Shown here piece by piece: positions 10,762 to 32,103 of a DNA stretch of 64,000 nucleotides. The stretch's first letter is position 1; the number at the start of each line of letters is the position of its first letter. This stretch comes from Mesostigma viride (Eukaryota > Streptophyta > Mesostigmatophyceae > Mesostigmatales > Mesostigmataceae): the NCBI GenBank assembly GCA_009746045.1, contig RPFO01000485.1, positions 875,223 to 939,222 of the forward strand, written 5' to 3'. A program made the translations under genes and the position numbers. Under the pieces are notes generated by a model, which was not told where the DNA came from, ran no database searches, and was given only the letters and a program-made list of their open reading frames with translations.

Positions 10762-10941
10762 TAGCTCCCCCTAGGGCAGCGTGCGGCTGCCTAGATAGAT
10801 GTTGTAGTTAGAATGTTGTTAGATAGATGTAGTATGTAGCCAATGTAGATAGATTAGACCGGTAGGAATGTGTGCACCCATCCATCCATCCATCGGTGAC
10901 TCCCCAACGGGAGCACGAGTCTAATTAATTAATTAATTCTC
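9713..10941 (+). mobile_element. 5'-truncated non-LTR retrotransposon (LINE)
   Basis: The segment contains the 3' half of a LINE ORF2 (9713-10761), a short 3' UTR with CATC repeats, a terminal stem-loop (CTCCC-CAAC-GGGAG at about 10903-10917) and an AATT-type tail (10921-10938). The 5' end stops inside the RT domain next to the 15-bp minisatellite, as expected of incomplete target-primed reverse transcription. A second copy of only the last ~95 bp lies at 28430-28525. Confidence 0.85.
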
Positions 10942-10944
10942 AAA

Positions 10945-11020
10945 AGAGATCTGGGATATGTGCTACATTTACTCCCAACGGAGTTAATAATGTTCCTACT
11001 AATACTATTAATTAATTAAT
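10945..11020 (+). mobile_element. LINE-type 3' end fragment with CAAC stem-loop
   Basis: Contains ATGTGCTACATTTACTCC-CAAC-GGAGT, matching the terminal stem-loop of the ORF1-only elements, followed by an ATTAATTAATTAAT tail (11006-11020). Confidence 0.6.
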
Positions 11021-11069
11021 CAAGGAGACAACGTACCATGCAGCGCAGGCCAGAAATCGGGAGAATCCA
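11021..11069 (-). mobile_element. Penelope-like terminal fragment
   Basis: Reverse-orientation match to the 3' terminus of the Penelope-like element (GCGCAGGCCAGAAATCGGGA), with a small internal insertion (GTACCATG). It directly abuts the ATTAAT tail on its left. Confidence 0.6.
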
Positions 11070-11091
11070 GGCCAGGAATTGGGATATCGGC

Positions 11092-11199
11092 TGATCTATG
11101 TTGATCTATGTTGATCTATGTTGATCTATGTTGATCTATGTTGATCTATGTTGATCTATGTTGATCTATGTTGATCTATGTTGATCTATGTTGATCTAT
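11092..11199. repeat. 10-bp tandem repeat TTGATCTATG
   Basis: Nearly eleven perfect copies. One and a half more copies occur at 11854-11870, on the other side of a Penelope fragment, so the fragment was inserted into this array. Confidence 0.95.
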
Positions 11200-11853
11200 C
11201 AAAGAGACAACCAGCGCAGGCCAGTGAATCGGGAGAATCCGGACCATGGTAGCTCGAGCCTGCCGTTATCTTTTCCGCGTTTTCGAGTCGTTCAGGATGA
11301 TGAAGATGAATGGTGATGGAAATGTGTATCCTTGTGCATTGAAATTATGGCTGGCTTACGTGTGGAGCGACTAGATGACCTAGACGGTGGGGCCGGAAAC
11401 AGCATGCTTGATCAGGGCGTGTGTTTCGAGCCTAACTGGCCGGGAGTGTCTAGTGGTGAGCACCATTGCTGCGATCGCTCTCCCACCATTTACGAGGAAA
11501 TACCGGCAAATGGAAAACCACTGAAAAGGTCCAGCTAGTCAGTCATCACGTTAGCCATGCCATGATTCCAAACGTCCAAGAACTGCACACGGTGCAAAGG
11601 CAAAAAGCCGGAGGACAGCACTTTCAAATGTGCGGCGGGAACCAAAAGCCCGCGGATGCCAGAAAACATCGTGTTGCGGCAGCGACGCGACGATGTGGAC
11701 AACGAATCCAGTGCCAAGCTCGGAACGGCCGCAAAGGAGATCTGGCATCACAGGGTTCAGATGTGCGGAGATACTATGCGATCCAGCCGGTCCACGACCT
11801 GTTTGTAGAGCTTGTGCCAAGGGGCAGCACCGAACAGATGTGGGTGACGTTGC
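11200..11853 (-). mobile_element. 5'-truncated Penelope-like element copy, ~650 bp
   Basis: This is the near-identical reverse complement of about 42320-42972, the last ~95 bp of the Penelope ORF plus its 3' UTR and terminus. It lies inside the TTGATCTATG array, with ATCTAT at both junctions as a possible target duplication. It confirms where the 3' end of the family lies. Confidence 0.88.
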
Positions 11854-11867
11854 ATCTATGTTGATCT

Positions 11868-12190
11868 ATGCCGACAACAACAAAAAAGATAGGTAAACAT
11901 GCCATGACCTACCCACAGCAGTTGCTGGCCAACCTAGTGGTCCCAGCCCCGTTTCAACATCCCATTCACTCCCTCTCTCTTGCTTGGACTGCTATGCAGA
12001 ACAAGAAGAGGTGGAAGACGATTGTCCAGGCTCACACGCCAGCCCCTGTGGGCAAGCACCCCCCCCCCAAGAGGAAGGGGCGCTTTGCTGAGGAGAATAG
12101 TTAGGGTTTTCTAGATTAGATAATAGCTTAGAGTTAGATTAGTTCGGTTTCGCGGCTTCGCCCATGCACCTCCGTCCATCCAGCAAGGGA
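11868..12190 (+). pseudogene. LINE ORF2 C-terminal fragment and 3' UTR
   Basis: A 78-codon frame (11868-12104) resembles the very end of the RT-bearing LINE at 10.7 kb: WKTIVQAHTPAPVGK here versus WAQVIEDNEPPPVGK there, each followed by a basic tail. It is followed by TAGATTAGA-rich 3' UTR and CATGCACCTCCGTCCATCCA before an AATT run. It is a different LINE subfamily truncated to its last few hundred bases. Confidence 0.7.
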
Positions 12191-12430
12191 ATTAATTAAT
12201 TAATTAATTAATTAAAATCATAGCTCCGTTGGGAGCATATGTAACACATAGCCCTGAGAAAGGGGCATCTATGGGTTTGTAATACAATCAGGGCTACAAC
12301 CTGCAGGTGGAGGATGTACAACTGTCACCTGCTCTGGGTGCACAAGGTGCACCTGCACCGCCATGATGGTTCATGCCTCCTTAACAAGCACAGGCACCCA
12401 GGGGGGGCTTGAGCAGAGGGCCTAGAAGGG
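12191..12430 (-). mobile_element. ORF1-only element 3' end, reverse orientation
   Basis: This is the inverted copy of 14340-14572, the 3' UTR of the neighbouring ORF1-only element. It includes the stem-loop (GCTCC-CAAC-GGAGC on the minus strand) and shares one AATTAATT tract with the LINE fragment ending at 12190, so the two elements lie tail to tail. Confidence 0.75.
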
Positions 12431-12567
12431 CAATATGCTAGCAAGGGACTATGTGCTACATGATCTCACAACGAAGTCATGTTATAATTTAATCTTTTTT
12501 TTTAATGCCGACAACATCACACCTTTTTGTTTGTTTGTTTTTATTTAGACGCCGGCATCCGCTTCGG

Positions 12568-14572
12568 GACGCCGGCTTCGGGACGCCGTCATGTCCGTCG
12601 GGAGTATGTGCCACATACGAGCCACGAGGTCGCCATGGCTGTCGGAGCTCATAACTTTCACGTAACTTTGAGCCCCGAATTCAGCTGTGAATATCACAAT
12701 CGCTTCGTCTTTCTTAGATGCACATGCTGATATAATTTTCCGAAGCTATAACGCAATATATGACGAGCAAACGCCCCTGGCCGCAACGCAGCCTGGCGGC
12801 TGCGCTCAGCAATGAAAGTCCGTCTGCAGCTTCGGCAGCAGATTCCGGCCCTCAAGCCCGGAAGGCAACGGTGACACTAGTCGTGCACTGGTGGTTGCCC
12901 AGCAGCCCCCTCACGGACTTGCCTCGCCCTCTGCATCGCCTGAGCCTAAACGCAGCCGCCCTGAGGATCCGCCCCCTGACGAGCCGGGCTGGAAAGAAAT
13001 CGACTTTGACGCCAAATCAGCTTCCTGGTGGACACAAGGCCAAGCAGCTCCCATCCAGTTTATGAACGCCGCGTGTTCTTCGGGTCGCGCACTCTCGCTT
13101 CTTGCCCTGTGCAAGCACTTTTACGTCCAAGGTCGCATCATTTCGCCTACCCGCGGTGATTATCACCCGGATCTGTCCCGCTACTCCCGCCCCCGCCTTC
13201 AGCTCCTCGCCCTCTGCTGCCTCCTCGGGCGCTCTGTCGCCGAGATCTGGGCCCCCCCCTCCACCTCCGAAATTCGCTCCATCATCAACAAGGCCATCGA
13301 ACAGCACGTGACACCCCTGGCCGCAGATGTGGCGGCCATGGGCGGCACGCTGGCTGCCGAGCTTCCCCTCCTCTCCTCCACCACCACCGCCACCTCCAAG
13401 CTCCTCGCCTCCACCTCCACCACAACCGACGCCCTCACCGCCCAGCTCCTCGCCATCGACAAGCGCCTGCAGGACAATGCCATAGCCATCGAATGCTTGC
13501 AGAACACCGCCGGCATCACTGCGCAGGCGGTGAAGGACATCGCCGCTCGGCCAGCCCCTGCTGGCCCTGCCGGTGCTCCTCCCATCCCGACCTGGGCGGA
13601 CATGCTCAAGCAGCAGGCCACCTCCACCACCTCCGCCGTCGCCGCCCAGCTTAAGCAGCAGACGCTGGACCTCCGCGAGGAGGCCGAGCTCGCCAAGCGC
13701 AGCCTTAACGTCATAGTCAAGCACTTCGACCCGCTGCAGGACGAGGCCTTCGAGACCCTTGCCCTGGCGTTTGAGAACAAAATCCTTGTCCCCATGGCTA
13801 TCACTGGTAAGGGCAAGCCGCGGGGGGTTGACCCGCCTTCCCCGCTCGCGGGGTAAGGCCGGCCCGTCCCCCTTGCTCCTCACCTTTGACACCATGGCGG
13901 ATAAGATGGAGTTCCTCAAGTGTCGCAAGCGGCTTGGGGGGACCGCCTACACGCTGGACGACGACTTGACCTTGACGCAGCAACAACGGCGACGGGAGCT
14001 ATGGCCGACCTACCTCCAGCTTCGGCAGACGGCGGGGCAGAAGCCGGTCTACTGGAAGGGGGCGGACATCTACGTCGCCCACAAGCCCTGGCAGGCGACC
14101 CCTGCCGTCCCAGCCACCCCAGCCACCCGGCAGCCTAGGGAATATATAGCAGTAGTGTAGACTAGAAAGCTTAGTGACGTGGCCATGTATGCCTACGTGA
14201 TGGGCCCACACCCGCCCTTACAATAGCCGTAGCAATTTCGAGTCATGCTTTGCCCATGCAGGGAGTTACTCCCAGCTGAGAGGCCATGTGTACCCCAGCT
14301 ATAGTAGCCTAGCCACATACCTTCCACCCCATATGTCATGCAGGCCTTCTAGGCCCTCTCCTCAAGCCGCCTTGTGTGCCTGTGCTTGTTTAGGAGGCAT
14401 GAACCATCATGGCGGTGCAGGTGCACCTTGTGCACCCAGAGCAGGTGATAGTTGTACATCCTACACCTGCAGGTTGTCACCCTGATTGTATTACAAACCC
14501 ATAGATGCCCCTTTCTCAGGGCTATGTGTTACATATGCTCCCCACGGAGCTATGATTTTAATTAATTAATTA
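12568..14572 (+). mobile_element. ORF1-only non-LTR element, copy 1, full length
   Basis: The 2,005-bp element is bounded by an 11-bp target duplication ATCCGCTTCGG (12557-12567 and 14573-14583). It consists of ~190 bp 5' UTR, one LINE-type ORF1 (12760-14160), ~410 bp 3' UTR, a stem-loop GCTCC-CCAC-GGAGC and a TTAATTAATTAAT tail. No RT or endonuclease is present. Copy 2 at 52910-54890 has the same organisation, so this is a family rather than a deleted single copy. The organisation is comparable to mammalian HAL1 (ORF1-only L1). Confidence 0.85.
12760..14160 (+). pseudogene. LINE ORF1-like nucleic-acid-binding protein, frameshifted (copy 1)
   Basis: Start ATG at 12760 (MTSKRPWPQRS). The reading frame changes near 12860-12890 (to a frame open to 13856) and again near 13850. 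Order: Pro/Ser-rich N-terminus with a basic PKRSRP motif, a helical segment (LQLLALCCLLGRSVAEIW), a long Ala/Thr/Leu heptad-like region ending LREEAELAKRSLNVIVKH, and a C-terminal part (ADKMEFLKCRKRL ... YTLDDDLTLTQQQRRRELW) with the spacing of an RRM plus the C-terminal domain of L1-type ORF1 proteins. Such proteins bind element RNA and act as chaperones in the RNP. The frameshifts make this copy non-functional. Confidence 0.7.
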
Positions 14573-14759
14573 ATCCGCTTCGGCTCTGCCTCGAATGCAT
14601 CCTGGCGCTCGAGGCTCGCCGGCTGTTGGTTTGGGAATTTTAGCCCGAAAACCCTAGAGGCCATGGCTTGGCGGCCGTGGCCTGGCGGATGCCCCGACAA
14701 GCTTTGTCTCCTAGATAAGTAGTTTACCTCGGTGACCGATCGAGGTGACGTTGCTAACC

Positions 14760-15260
14760 CGACTGCTTCAAACTGCTCTGCAGTTGGCTACCCGCCTTGG
14801 TGATAACAATATCATCAAGCTAGCTCCGGCTCGGCCTGGTGTCATGGGGAAAACTCCACGAGCACCGCCGTAAGCCGCTGGTGGAGCCATGCCCTGCATG
14901 CCCCGAATGGTCAATTTGATCAAACACGATCCTTTTAGGGTCAAGGTCGTCATTTTGACGGTCCTGATGGCCTATGGCGTGGAGGCGTGGCGCTGATCGA
15001 CGCAGGAGATCGAGGCTCGGCTCGAGACGGAGCCGTGACCAAGATGCTACACAGAGTGCTCAATATTCCATACAGTTTGCATAATAGCAATAAGGATCTG
15101 TATGGTGATTTACCTTTTATTTCTCACACATTCTTAGGGACCTGGGCCTAGCTGGCCATCTGGCACGCACAGACCGACGCAACAGATACCGTACTGTAGG
15201 CTAGCTGGCACTAATTAAGCCCGCCCAGCCTGGGCACCTGGTCCTGAGAATGGGGGCCCC
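14760..15260 (+). pseudogene. degraded LINE RT C-terminal remnant
   Basis: Conceptual translation with stops gives AYGVEAWR near 14970, a leucine/histidine segment near 15050-15110, then LAGHLARTDR near 15150-15180. These align in order with TYGAETWT, the middle part and LVGHLART of the better preserved LINE at 10.3-10.5 kb. Many stops and indels mark it as old. Confidence 0.6.
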
Positions 15261-15991
15261 CTGGCTATGCACGCCAAGGCGGTCACCCTTGGACTATGTG
15301 GCTCATCCCTCATTGGCAAGGCTGACATAAGCTATCAGCCCACGCACCTGTATTTCCGAGTAAAACTATGATTATATACAAGCAGACAAAAATGTATGAA
15401 ATGCTAATCATGACCGTGGTCATCTGCCATGTCGTTCATGTGAAGCCAGTTCACTCTTGACAGAAATCGATTGTAGATATACATGCGCTATATCCGTTCG
15501 TGACCTACTCACAATCAAGTGGCGAGGAAGTCCTGAGCGCGTGCAAAGCTAGAGAACCTCCAGATCCACAAAAGTCCATGACCGAAATACGAGCATTAAA
15601 GCGCTGTACAGTTGCAGCATATCCTGTCCCATTGCAGCAATTCTCCCTTGCTTCCTTCTCACTTTTGGGGCACGCCCCTGGGCCCCAGTCCAGGCTCACC
15701 ACGGCCGGCCCCCCTTGGAGCGCTGCTTCTTCTTTCCATACTTCTTCCCTCCGCGTCCGCTGGCAGCGCGTGCCCTGCACGCAATACACAAGCAAAAGCG
15801 CCGCACAAGAGACGAGTTCAGCCACACAGCGCATGCCAGTCTGTAAGAAGACGAAGGGGCTGCTTTGTCACCTAACGGGCAACATGATTGAAAGCGGCAT
15901 CAGGGAGCCGTGGTATGGTGGCCTCTCTGGGTGGACAAGTGCTAGCGATTGTAGTATTGCTCATGTTGCATTAATCGCTGGTAATGCATGT

Positions 15992-16045
<54 letters not shown>

Positions 16046-16200
16046 TTTGCGGAGCCTATTGGTGCTAGTTTGGTGTTGTTGTTCCAGATGCCAGCTGTAA
16101 GTCCGTGAAGGGTGCTCTAGTGGGAAGAATGGACAAAAGGAGGGGCCAGGCCATCTTCTCTTTTCCTTGTAACCGGGCTCTCTTCCCACTCAGCCACCCT
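15261..16200. other. intergenic; TG microsatellite at 15994-16042
   Basis: I see no supported gene. A (TG)n run of about 24 units occupies 15994-16042. The stretch lies 3' of the large minus-strand J-domain gene and may include its 3' UTR. Confidence 0.6.
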
Positions 16201-16224
16201 CTCCCTACATAATCACACGATTAC

Positions 16225-27267
<11,043 letters not shown>

Positions 27268-27869
27268 AGCATATCTCCTCGTGCAGGCCGGCCGCAAGTG
27301 CCTGGCCTCTCGGCGGTTGACAAGCAAAGTCAAGAAGCGCAGCCCATGGTTGGTTGCCTTCCCGCCATCTCAAGGCTCTCTTTTTATTTCGCATGAGGCT
27401 GAATGCTGATAGGCGTGTTGCAGTGCTGGCAGCACATGGGGCAGCGTGGCAACTGGCACGCACTGAAGGCCTATCAAACTACATCCCTATGCCCGTCTAT
27501 AAGATTCGTAGTCTTTGAGATCGTTGGTCTTTCATATTATACCATATTATCTAATCATATTTATATAAATAATATTACTAGTTAATTTCGAATATATGCT
27601 ATGTACTAGAAGACTATTGTATTCACTATGTTGGGTATACATTTATCTTATAATCGGGTATAGATGTGTATCTCGTCACTCCCGCTGACTGATCATGACA
27701 CCCGTGCATCAAGGACAATAATTACCTTCCAGTTAGACACTAGTAGACAGTACGCCGGTGTACGACTGTTGCTGTTCAGGGGTCCTCGCCTCCTCGGCCG
27801 TTTCCAAATCTCTGCTGCGACCAGGCCTTAACCGGCGGGGGAGGGGGGGGGGGGGGAGTGTAGTTCATC
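27268..27869. other. upstream region of the J-domain gene, no gene seen
   Basis: This is the 5' flank of the minus-strand J-domain gene. It is AT-rich around 27530-27660 (ATATTATCTAATCATATTTA). No TATA box at a convincing distance and no other ORF with protein character were identified. Confidence 0.45.
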
Positions 27870-28336
27870 ATGATACACCCCCCGCATTGGTAGTTTTAAT
27901 TCAGTTCGGCCAAAAGGCCCTTCGGAATTAGACATTAGCGTTTTATTGGTTGAAAGTGTTACTGTGTCCGCCCAATTAATTAATTATTAGTTTGTTTGTT
28001 TGGTTACCGAACAACCGTTAAACCGGCTGCGAAATTTAATAATTCTTTGTTTGTTTTGTATAACCCAGCCGGATGCACTGCTCTTACGGCTAGTAAAAGC
28101 ACATTTTTCAGCCAGAGATTTAATATTTCTTTGTTTTTTACCGCAAAAGAAGCGCTCTTGGCAGTCAAATTATTTATTTACACTTTCTTTATTTGTTTGG
28201 TAGCTTCAAAAACTACAGGTCAGTACACTCGGGAATTAGTTAATTAAAATTCTTTTGTTTTATTTATCGTTTGCAGCTGGCCGGCGCCCAGCCTCATAAT
28301 TATTTAGTAAAACTACCAATGCGGAGGGTGTATATT
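27870..28336. mobile_element. ~465-bp MITE-like element with terminal inverted repeats
   Basis: The left end ATACACCCCCCGCATTGG continues to TAGTTTT; the right end is its inverse complement with one or two changes (AAAACTACCAATGCGGAGGG then TGTAT). The interior is AT-rich with TTTGTTTGTTT tracts and no coding capacity. Target duplication not resolved. It is most likely a non-autonomous cut-and-paste transposon. Confidence 0.7.
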
Positions 28337-28429
28337 TGGAGAATTTTAGTTCTGGCACACTTAGTGCACCGCTCTCATCCGCGGTAAGCTGATTTTTCGC
28401 AATTGGGCTACAAGTATACTAGCTTCTAT

Positions 28430-28525
28430 AGGTAGGAATGTTTGCACCCATCCATCCATCCATCGGGGTTAATGCTCCGTGACTCCCCAACGGGAGCACG
28501 AGTCTAATTAATTAATTGATTAATA
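28430..28525 (+). mobile_element. LINE 3'-end fragment
   Basis: This fragment matches the last ~95 bp of the RT-bearing LINE (10860-10938): GGTAGGAATGT, CACCCATCCATCCATCCATC, the CTCCC-CAAC-GGGAG stem-loop and an AATT tail. It has a 16-bp insertion before the stem-loop. It is a severely 5'-truncated insertion. Confidence 0.8.
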
Positions 28526-28720
28526 CTAGCTTCAGTTGGGATGCCTGCGGATCAAGAGACCCCTAATACTGACAGCCGCGATGAAATCATGCAACTGAAG
28601 ATGATGAGCCGGTCCTGTGTTCGAATCCAACCTAGTACCAAATGACATTTTCATTGTCTCCCAACTGAACCTCCCGGAAGTCAGTCGTCTCTGCGCGAAC
28701 ATGACACTGCGCCCGGAACA

Positions 28721-29198
28721 CACTACAATACGGTTCGTAGGAGACGCGAAATGAGTGAGAATGTTACCCGAGCGGTAACGAGGATTCGCACCGTTGATTT
28801 TAACATATGTTTCTTTTTTTGCGCCATTTGGCGAGCATCGACTGGAGCCTGAACCTAGCGGGGGGAATCGTGCGGGGAATCTTGCGGGGGAATCTTGCGG
28901 GGAAAAATTCCGAACGTGAATTTAGCAAAGTCCTACTACATTTTGCTTGGTACACGGTACTACAGTTTCGTCACTGAAAATTTTCTGTAGTTGCGTTGGT
29001 GTTTCGTACGTTCCGCTGAAATTTTCGTGTTCAGTGCCCAGATCACAATTTGATCCGGGCGCAAAATGATTGGCTGTACGGTACGAACCAAAAACGAAAT
29101 TTTAGTATCTAAGTTCCGCAGCGCTTGCTGAATTTGCCCCGGAAGCCCGGGGGCACTTTCCCCGCTGAAAAAGGTGTCCGCGGAAGCGTATTGTAGTG
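28721..29198. mobile_element. 478-bp TIR element, copy 1
   Basis: Bounded by CACTACAATACG and its inverse complement CGTATTGTAGTG. Almost identical to copy 2 at 32104-32583; they differ by a few G-run lengths and single bases. There is no coding capacity. The CACTA start is suggestive of that superfamily, but no clear 3-bp target duplication is visible. Confidence 0.85.
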
Positions 29199-29549
29199 AA
29201 TCGGCCACGCTTGTCGGCTGCCGCGCGTGTTGCGCATGACGGAAGCTTTAAGCCAGCTGCTGGCTGCGCGATGTAACGTGTACAGTGTGGGTGGTTCCGC
29301 TTACAGCACTGTAGATAGCAGCTGATGTGAACATGCAGAAAACTTAGGATCGCTAGCCCCTGCGCGGGTTTGAACTGGCTACTTCCGGATCCGACGGAAC
29401 GACCAGTAAAAACTCGCACTTTATTTTCTCAATGCTTCTTGCCGGGAAGGTGGGCGAGTAAGTTTTCGATGCTATCCAGCTGAGGTGGGTTCCTTCCTGT
29501 AATGTGTACGACTTAAGTTCACGCGGGTTCGAGGTTTTTGAGGGGTCAA

Positions 29550-29730
29550 CCCAACTTAATTGAGGCGTGAACCCAACTTAAGGCGTGAATGATTCTACTA
29601 AATTCTACTAGTTTGAACTAAAGATACTAAAACATACTATTCTGAACTACTTTGAACTTGGAATGCCGAAACCCTATTTGACCCAACTTAAGGCGTGAAC
29701 GCAACTTAAGCCAACCCAACTTAAGGCGTG
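29550..29730. repeat. interspersed CCAACTTAAGGCGTGAA motifs
   Basis: The 17-bp motif or close variants occur at least five times among AT-rich spacers containing AAATTCTACTA and AAACATACTA. No function assigned. Confidence 0.6.
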
Positions 29731-29819
29731 AAGCCTGTACTGTAAGCATGACTCCGGCACCCTTCGCATTCCCGCCAAAAAGCACGGCGCTGCTGGAAGC
29801 GTAACCGGCACTCGCTCAC

Positions 29820-31508
29820 CGGCACAGTTCGCCAGGCTCGCGCCAGTCCCCACCCAGGCTTGGTCGTCGTCACACGGCAATAGGCGCGACGCGGCACCTT
29901 GGAATGACGTGGCGTGCCGGCTGCGGGGAAGGTCGAGCATGGCCTTGCCCCTGTATCCGCCCACATGACTGAATGGTCTAAAGCCTGCCTTGCCCCTGCA
30001 TCCGCCCACATGACTGAATGGCCTAAAGCCTGCCTTGCCCCTGCATCCGCCCACATGACTGAATAGCCTCGGTTGAGCGGAATGAAATGGAGATGACAAC
30101 CGCGTGTGTCGTGCACACATGGCACACAAATGGCAGTGCAAAAGGGAACATGGTTGGTGCATGCGTGGCGACTGAACCGCTGCCCTAAGTAGGTATATGT
30201 GGCATGCTTGTGCATATGCGGTGGGGTGGAGATGGCAGGCAAGGTTGAAAAAGGCCGAAGCAGTAAGAGAGAAGAACATAGGCGGGAAAACGTAGGCAGC
30301 GTGATATTGTCACACCACAAAACATAACTATATGATAGAGCGGGTGTGGAATAGGGCCTTACCGGCACCCTAGAGAATATGGAGATAAGCAGCCGATCTG
30401 CCACCATGCGCACCACTCGAAACAAAAGTATTTAATAGGTAATACTAAGGCCGACGAATAGGGCATTACCGCCACGCTGGAGAATATGGAGATGAGCAGG
30501 CGGTCGGCCGTCACGAGCGATCCTGAGCTGGTGAGCGAGCCCTGCCCCCGGATGGCCAGGTCACCGCTCGAGTGGAGCAGGCTGCCCGCCTGTTTGGGGG
30601 GTTTGTGGAATTGGAGGTTGTAAATTTTTTAGGGGGGGGGTGAGGGCGACCACACCCCCAAGAAGACGCACAAGGCCAGGGAGGAATCTTGAATCACGCA
30701 TCACCATATCGACAAGCAGGGCAATCATTTTTAAGTTTATGGAAGAAAGCTGCTCTATTGCCAGACTTGTAGTTTGCCAAGGTATCACCTGCACATCCTG
30801 AGCAATTATAGGCAAATAACTACAGCCGTTCTACACATAGAAACATTTACTTCGTTCAAAACACTAATTGACGACAGGCATAGGAAAGCGTATGGCCAGC
30901 AGGTACACACGGTGAGACTCAAAATACCACATGTCGATGAATCACACGCCCCTTCAACACGATAAGCTCCTGGATTGTCGGTCGCATGGCTCCAGTGGGA
31001 GGCCACCATGTGATGCCCGGGGTGTCAGCATGCGGAGTGCAGGGTTTCGGATCGAGGCTGGACCCCGTGATCCATCTCATGTCTAAGGTCATGTCTGATT
31101 TCATATCTAATTTCATGCGGCATGTCGTGTAGACCTTCACCTCGGCCAGGTTGTCTGTGCATGAACCTGGACAAGCCCCTGCAGGGGGCCCACATTTCTA
31201 GGGCCAAAATAAGTTGTTGTTTTTCCCTTTGACACCCTTACATCGGGTGGCAAAGATTTGTGCAAGACCCGTTACCACTAGGGCGATGTGAGCTTGTTTA
31301 TGTGCGGTATGGAATATGCCAGAATTAAAAATAGGAAACACATTAGAGAGAGGGAATCCATCCAGAACATAGGTGCCCCCACCTGCAGGTACAGGTTGTC
31401 CACGTCCAGGGTGGACCAGGTGGCTCCGTTCGTGTGACTATGGGTGATGACTAGGGACGACTGGTTGAGTGAGACGGTGTCGGCGGACAGGGTTAGCGAA
31501 CCGGACAC
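29820..31508 (-). CDS. scattered exons of a probable beta-solenoid-type protein (partial model)
   Basis: Three candidate minus-strand exons have clean GT-AG borders. 31383-31508 (42 codons: GSLTLSADTVSLNQSSLVIT ... DVDNLYLQ); 30470-30589 (40 codons: GDLAIRGQGSLTSSGSLVTA ... LLISIFSSVA); and, less surely, 29820-29920. The first two show alternating hydrophobic residues with regular G-S-L and D-x-L turns, as in right-handed beta-helix proteins. A degraded copy of the second exon end (VADRLLISIFS) lies at about 30360-30405, so the exon was tandemly duplicated. Start, end and the full exon set are not resolved, and I do not recognise the family. Confidence 0.35.
29943..30077. repeat. 45-bp tandem repeat, three copies
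   Basis: CCTTGCCCCTG(T/C)ATCCGCCC starts at 29943, 29988 and 30033. Forty-five is in frame with a minus-strand ORF (15-residue repeat FSHVGGCRGKAGFRP), but I see no other reason to call that ORF a gene. Confidence 0.85.
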
Positions 31509-32103
31509 CTGCGTGCCACACGGCAGAAAAAGAAGTAGAAAGAAGAAGGAAGGGATCTTAGAAACCGGACACCAGTGCCATGTGAGAAAAGACAATAAAG
31601 TAGAAACCGGCGATTTCTTCAAAAGCTGAAACTATAATGAATCTCTTTAGTTGCTAAAAGTAACGTGTTTCCTCAGTTGCTGAAACTAACGAAAAATTTC
31701 TACATACCTTTCTCCTAAAATCCCCACTCCCATGGGAATGTGTGATAAAAAATGACAGCAGGAGTAAGCATTCATTTTGTTAGGTTCTGAACTGCTTGGT
31801 TCAAAACAGGCCCACTACACCACATCTCTCCTGCCCAGAACGCCAGAGTCCGCATCCTTGCCCTGCGACACTGTAGAGAATAAGGAGTGCCTGTCAGGGT
31901 CTGCCAGCTGCATCCGCATGACTGGGGTGGGCATGGGGTGATGGATGAGGTGAAAGATTGGAAGAGAAGTGGCTACGGCCCTCCCTTTAAAAGCATCCCC
32001 CGGCGACAGCCCCGTGAGCCCCCCACCCCACCCCACCCCTACTGTCAAAAATCTCAACATACATGGATAGCGCCATTTGTCAAGATATGAGGCCTCAAAT
32101 ATT

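Noticed and set aside
29330..29400. tRNA-like T-arm (GGGTTTGAACTGG) and a similar TTCGAATCC near 28610
   Set aside because: No T-stem pairing, anticodon arm or acceptor stem could be built around either; chance similarity or an old SINE remnant.
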